64,000 nt of DNA from Bacillota bacterium (GTDB lineage Bacteria; Bacillota; Clostridia; Lachnospirales; Lachnospiraceae), in the NCBI GenBank assembly GCA_023450835.1, contig JAEXGM010000097.1, positions 58,802-122,801 of the forward strand, given 5' to 3'. Made by a program: the position numbers and the translations under genes. Of this stretch, positions 61,701 through 64,000 are shown piece after piece (within the stretch, counting starts at the first letter, position 1; each line of letters opens with the position of its first letter). Below the pieces are notes generated by a model. It did no database searches. It was given only the letters and a program-made list of their open reading frames with translations, and had not been told where the DNA came from.

Positions 61701-64000
61701 AATGATTACCAGGCGAAGCTGGCGGCTCAGGGAACACCCAATGCCGACCCGGAAGGGTGGTTCCATATTACCTGGCCTTTTGAAGCACTCTCAGACCCTC
61801 AGGCGGTTATCAATAAATGGGATGACAGTAAGCTGCCGGATGATGAGAGATTCAACTCTTATTGGTTTGTGCAGAATATGGCGGCGAAAGGAAACCGTGC
61901 CACCGATGTCTGGTCAAGTAACTGGACCGGTTACCAGGTATTTAAAAAGGGAACCCAGTACAGTGCAGTTATCTGGAATCCCACCGATTCCACTAAATTT
62001 GTACAGTTCTGCAACAGTAACGGCAATATCGGCTCAGCTTATGTACCTGCAAAAGCAACACTGACGGTAAATCCCTTTATTAATAATGGCGTACCCTCAG
62101 TGACGATTCCGGCGGCAGCAGCTGATCCGGCGCCCATTGCAATTCCGGGGTTAGTTGAGGCAGAAAATTATTATACAAACTTTAGCTGTATGACAGAAAG
62201 CTGCTCCGAGGGAGGCTTAAGCCTTGCTTATATCGATTCGGGAGATTCAGCACTGTATGATGTAAAAGTACAGACGGAAGGAGACTATACATTTTCTGTC
62301 AGAGCTATTAATAACAGCAGCGCAGCGGGACAGATTCAGCTGAAGTCAAATCTTAGCGGCAGTGGGGTACTATCGACAGTAGACATTCCGGTTACCGGCA
62401 GCTGGTCGACTTTTACAGGAACTGTTCACCTGAAGGCAGGAACACAAAGACTGAGACTTCTCTTTAGCAAAGGCGGTTTTAATCTGAATTGGTTCTCTAT
62501 TCTTTCAGGGAATGCTACGAAGGTTCAGAATCCGGTAATTACACCGGCTACCGGAACTTATACAACAGCACAAACCGTAACAATAACGGAACCCACAGAA
62601 GGTGCGGCCATCTATTATACGACCGACGGAACGGTTCCCTCAAAGACAAATGGCACATTATATACGGGAACTTTCACCGTATCAGCTACCAAAACCGTAA
62701 AAGCCATTGCCTATAAAACAGGAATGACGGATTCGGATGTAACAACCTCCGTAATCACCATAGCTGCAGTGTCCCAGTCTCTTAAGATAGAAGCGGAAAA
62801 CTATACCGCCATGAGCGGCGTTGCGGCAGAGCCCTGTGCGGATACCGGCGGAGGACAGAATATAGGATATATTGATACCGATGACTGGATGGATTATGCA
62901 GTAAATATCCCTACTACAGGCACCTATACCGTAGATTACAGAGTAATGGGCTGGAATACGGCAGCACAGATTCAGCTGAAACAAGGAAGTACAATTCTTG
63001 CTGCAACGGGAGTGAATACGAACAATACCTGGAATACTGTAACTTCAGCAACTTTTACATTACAAGCCGGAGTACAGACGATAAGAGTATACGCAGGAGG
63101 CGGTGGATTCAACCTGAACTGGCTGGAATTTAAGCCTGTGTCTCAGGTACAGAAAGCAGCTACTCCGGTGATTACCCCTGCTACCGGAACCTATGAATCA
63201 GCGCAGAGTGTAACCATTACCGACGGAACGAGCGGAGTAACCATGCGTTATACGACGGATGGAACAACCCCTTCAGAAACTGTCGGAACAGTGTATTCAG
63301 GAGCCTTTACCATATCCTCTACAGCAACTGTGAAGGCCATCGCCTACAAATCAGGAATGACAGCTTCCGATATAGCCACCTCTGTAATTACCATATCTTC
63401 CGTACCGGTGTCACTAAAAGTTGAGGCAGAGAACTATAACAGTATGAGCGGAGTGGCAACAGAACCCTGCGGTGATACGGGCGGCGGACAGAATGTAGGA
63501 TATATTGATACCGGGGATTGGATGGATTACAGTATCACAATTGCAACAGCCGGAACCTATACCGTAGATTACCGCGTAAATGGCTGGAGTACAGGAGCAC
63601 AGATTCAACTGATGAAGGATGGGAATGTACTTGCAACTACCGGTACCAATACGGGAAGTGTGTGGTCAACTATAACATCCGGAACCTTTTCGTTAACAGC
63701 CGGCACTTACACTATAAGGATATACAGCAGCGGCGGAGGATTCAATCTCAATTGGATGGAATTTAAATTGCAGGCATCGGCAGGAAAAGTGGCAGCTCCG
63801 GTAATTACTCCGGCTTCCGGGTCCTATGGTTCGGCCCAGACGGTAGCAATTACGGATGCAACCCAAGGTGCAACAATATATTACACTACAGATGGCTCAA
63901 CTCCTTCAAAGACAAATGGGACATTATATGCAGGTACTTTTACGGTGTCCGCCACAACCACGGTGAAAGCAATTGCCAGTAAGAGCGGAATGACAGATTC
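58776..64000 (+). CDS. secreted GH81 endo-beta-1,3-glucanase, 3' end outside window
   Basis: At least 1741 residues; the frame is open to the window end. A signal peptide (YIAILCMLSMLFEMIGIQQVKA) is followed by two CBM32 domains (about 30-170 and 185-325). The GH81 catalytic domain (about 340-1110) has the acid Asp786 (LSDHHF), EGHSWAGGYGDNQSSNNQ and the Glu861-x3-Glu865 pair in NQESSSEA, matching the catalytic arrangement of GH81 enzymes. CBM6 and CHB_HEX_C-type modules alternate from about residue 1125 to the edge. It would cut beta-1,3-glucan internally, complementing the exo-type GH5 protein upstream. ATG 58776 has GGGAG 6 nt upstream, inside a predicted hairpin. Confidence 0.92.
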   Translation, partial: MNKRNKYIAILCMLSMLFEMIGIQQVKADAGSYLLSLGRPAYASTANGGDVPTRATDEDINTAWGAVWNVDNQWIDVDLGAAAQIDRVVLSWQSPNTYATQYQIQVSNDEVNWQTIYTQNNGTGGVRVPDVNGNNYCVEDLTVSGTGRYVRMYAAKCVTGYGVALRDFKIYGTGGITLPPKNTVNLALNKQVTVSSFLQPWWSKDANGNVTVPLTGAQAVDGNQSTYWLSDTTGDPNTQWMYVDLGQVYTIGEVDITWDAEFGRVYDIQISNDAQSWTTVYRQLHGTGEPENIPLYATTRYVRMQGIAMGRGSGYSVHEFKVLQYVTGDPHTTYTIGALPTPQTVTVGQGSYLTNDTTLAQPRDPKYITSNIKGPIPSNDWWTSVIYKRLSDGMAALPLMYQYYDTGLGFYYASKLFTAPNDGGMDTKCNNMDLYISTGSIVNTPVAKLDAYGDYSATIVFSDNDTPKMRNTLIKGSPYIYSTFSDPASVEVSGTTIVGLFDDNNKAVLAKDGDTVTADHIGIEVINTDTAPVTDTLIHDYGIFAPEGTVFTRVGSKIKISLGGGQNYMVVGVLPGRSDLHYAYQHAYAFVTNTSVSYRYEEASANVVTTYTNTVDLKRTGFSSNSLMTLFPTQWKYTTAGLTNLSYTSARGTMKVLEGNAFTTTNKFYGITPSFGEPTESGSYSRTQMMNYLNTFKVSVTKDYWVADPYWEGKKMHPLSMAILISQQLGEYEMRDEFISILRKILVNWLTYDGSEDYPYYMYYSSDWGTLIGQGGDHGMGINLSDHHFLWGYFTFAAGVVASYDKDFVNNYGGMVEQLLRDAQNPYRNDTMYPWMRNFDPYEGHSWAGGYGDNQSSNNQESSSEATFAWAGEYLWGLATGNNTYRDAGIWGFTLEVNAIEQYWFDYDQDNWASDYDPGVTGMVWGNAYTYGTYFSGNPSCIYGIHWLPVSPVLTYLGYKPAVAARINSDYRKDENDYQAKLAAQGTPNADPEGWFHITWPFEALSDPQAVINKWDDSKLPDDERFNSYWFVQNMAAKGNRATDVWSSNWTGYQVFKKGTQYSAVIWNPTDSTKFVQFCNSNGNIGSAYVPAKATLTVNPFINNGVPSVTIPAAAADPAPIAIPGLVEAENYYTNFSCMTESCSEGGLSLAYIDSGDSALYDVKVQTEGDYTFSVRAINNSSAAGQIQLKSNLSGSGVLSTVDIPVTGSWSTFTGTVHLKAGTQRLRLLFSKGGFNLNWFSILSGNATKVQNPVITPATGTYTTAQTVTITEPTEGAAIYYTTDGTVPSKTNGTLYTGTFTVSATKTVKAIAYKTGMTDSDVTTSVITIAAVSQSLKIEAENYTAMSGVAAEPCADTGGGQNIGYIDTDDWMDYAVNIPTTGTYTVDYRVMGWNTAAQIQLKQGSTILAATGVNTNNTWNTVTSATFTLQAGVQTIRVYAGGGGFNLNWLEFKPVSQVQKAATPVITPATGTYESAQSVTITDGTSGVTMRYTTDGTTPSETVGTVYSGAFTISSTATVKAIAYKSGMTASDIATSVITISSVPVSLKVEAENYNSMSGVATEPCGDTGGGQNVGYIDTGDWMDYSITIATAGTYTVDYRVNGWSTGAQIQLMKDGNVLATTGTNTGSVWSTITSGTFSLTAGTYTIRIYSSGGGFNLNWMEFKLQASAGKVAAPVITPASGSYGSAQTVAITDATQGATIYYTTDGSTPSKTNGTLYAGTFTVSATTTVKAIASKSGMTD
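62152..64000 (+). repeat. CHB_HEX-CBM6 coding repeats in the GH81 gene
   Basis: CBM6 modules start at about 62152 (divergent), 62785 and 63415, with CHB_HEX_C-type domains at about 62520, 63145 and 63785 (cut). The last two CBM6 units are 630 bp apart and close in DNA sequence to those of the GH5 gene, which suggests duplication or gene conversion between the two. Confidence 0.8.

Noticed and set aside
1..64000. tRNA, rRNA or intact transposase genes
   Set aside because: None were recognised by eye on either strand; a tRNAscan or ISfinder run would settle it.

Overview
The window looks like chromosome of an anaerobic, plant- or fungus-associated Firmicute, most likely a Lachnospiraceae-type clostridium. 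The evidence is moderate G+C, strong AAGGAGG ribosome binding sites, TTGACA-N17-TATAAT promoters, many PadR/TetR/GntR regulators, an electron-confurcating lactate dehydrogenase, several diguanylate cyclases and very large secreted multi-domain glycanases. No rRNA, tRNA, prophage, intact insertion sequence or CRISPR array was found. The species is not identifiable from this alone.

Layout. 1-8.5 kb: 3' end of the NHEJ ligase-polymerase LigD; a methyltransferase / cystathionine lyase / cysteine synthase (mccBA-like) sulfur operon; a WYL regulator divergent from two small effector-binding-type proteins; an MgtC-family membrane protein; a lipoprotein. 8.7-20.4 kb: a Fur-family regulator, then a glycan locus consisting of a GntR-LacI regulator, a GH38 alpha-mannosidase, a sugar ABC transporter (binding protein plus two permeases, no ATPase) and a secreted GxGYxYP-family protein. 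Repeated ATATCA/TGATAT operators tie the regulator to the mannosidase promoter, and a 95-bp tandem stem-loop repeat separates the mannosidase from the binding protein. 20.6-25.3 kb: MBL hydrolase, methyltransferase, MGMT-type protein, and two diguanylate cyclases. 25.4-31.5 kb: lactate operon with LldR-type regulator, LctP permease, EtfB, EtfA and FAD lactate dehydrogenase. The two LldR-type operators flank a leader terminator. 31.7-32.7 kb: an HPr-like protein followed, in the same frame after a single stop codon, by a chemotaxis-receptor signalling domain that has no sensor of its own.

32.9-50.1 kb is a mosaic of small regulator-effector units: PadR plus membrane protein, DUF4395, nitroreductase, a LysM-GH18 protein that has lost its catalytic acids, TetR/MFS pairs, AlkD-like protein, epimerase, TetR/FMN-binding/flavodoxin, DUF1398, and a binding-protein lipoprotein next to a membrane GGDEF-EAL protein. 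Three long fold-back or MITE-like sequences lie in this part. 50.8-64.0 kb: two giant secreted beta-1,3-glucan-degrading proteins. The first (2565 residues) carries a GH5 exo-glucanase-like domain with a CBM32 inserted into it, a beta-helix domain, and many CBM32/CHB_HEX/CBM6 modules. The second (cut by the window end) is a GH81 endo-beta-1,3-glucanase with the same CHB_HEX-CBM6 modules. Its leader can fold into mutually exclusive hairpins, one of which hides the ribosome binding site.

Taken together, the window encodes glycan capture (mannosides, beta-1,3-glucan such as callose or fungal wall), lactate oxidation, and c-di-GMP / chemotaxis-type signalling. All functions are inferred from sequence motifs recognised by eye; no search was run.
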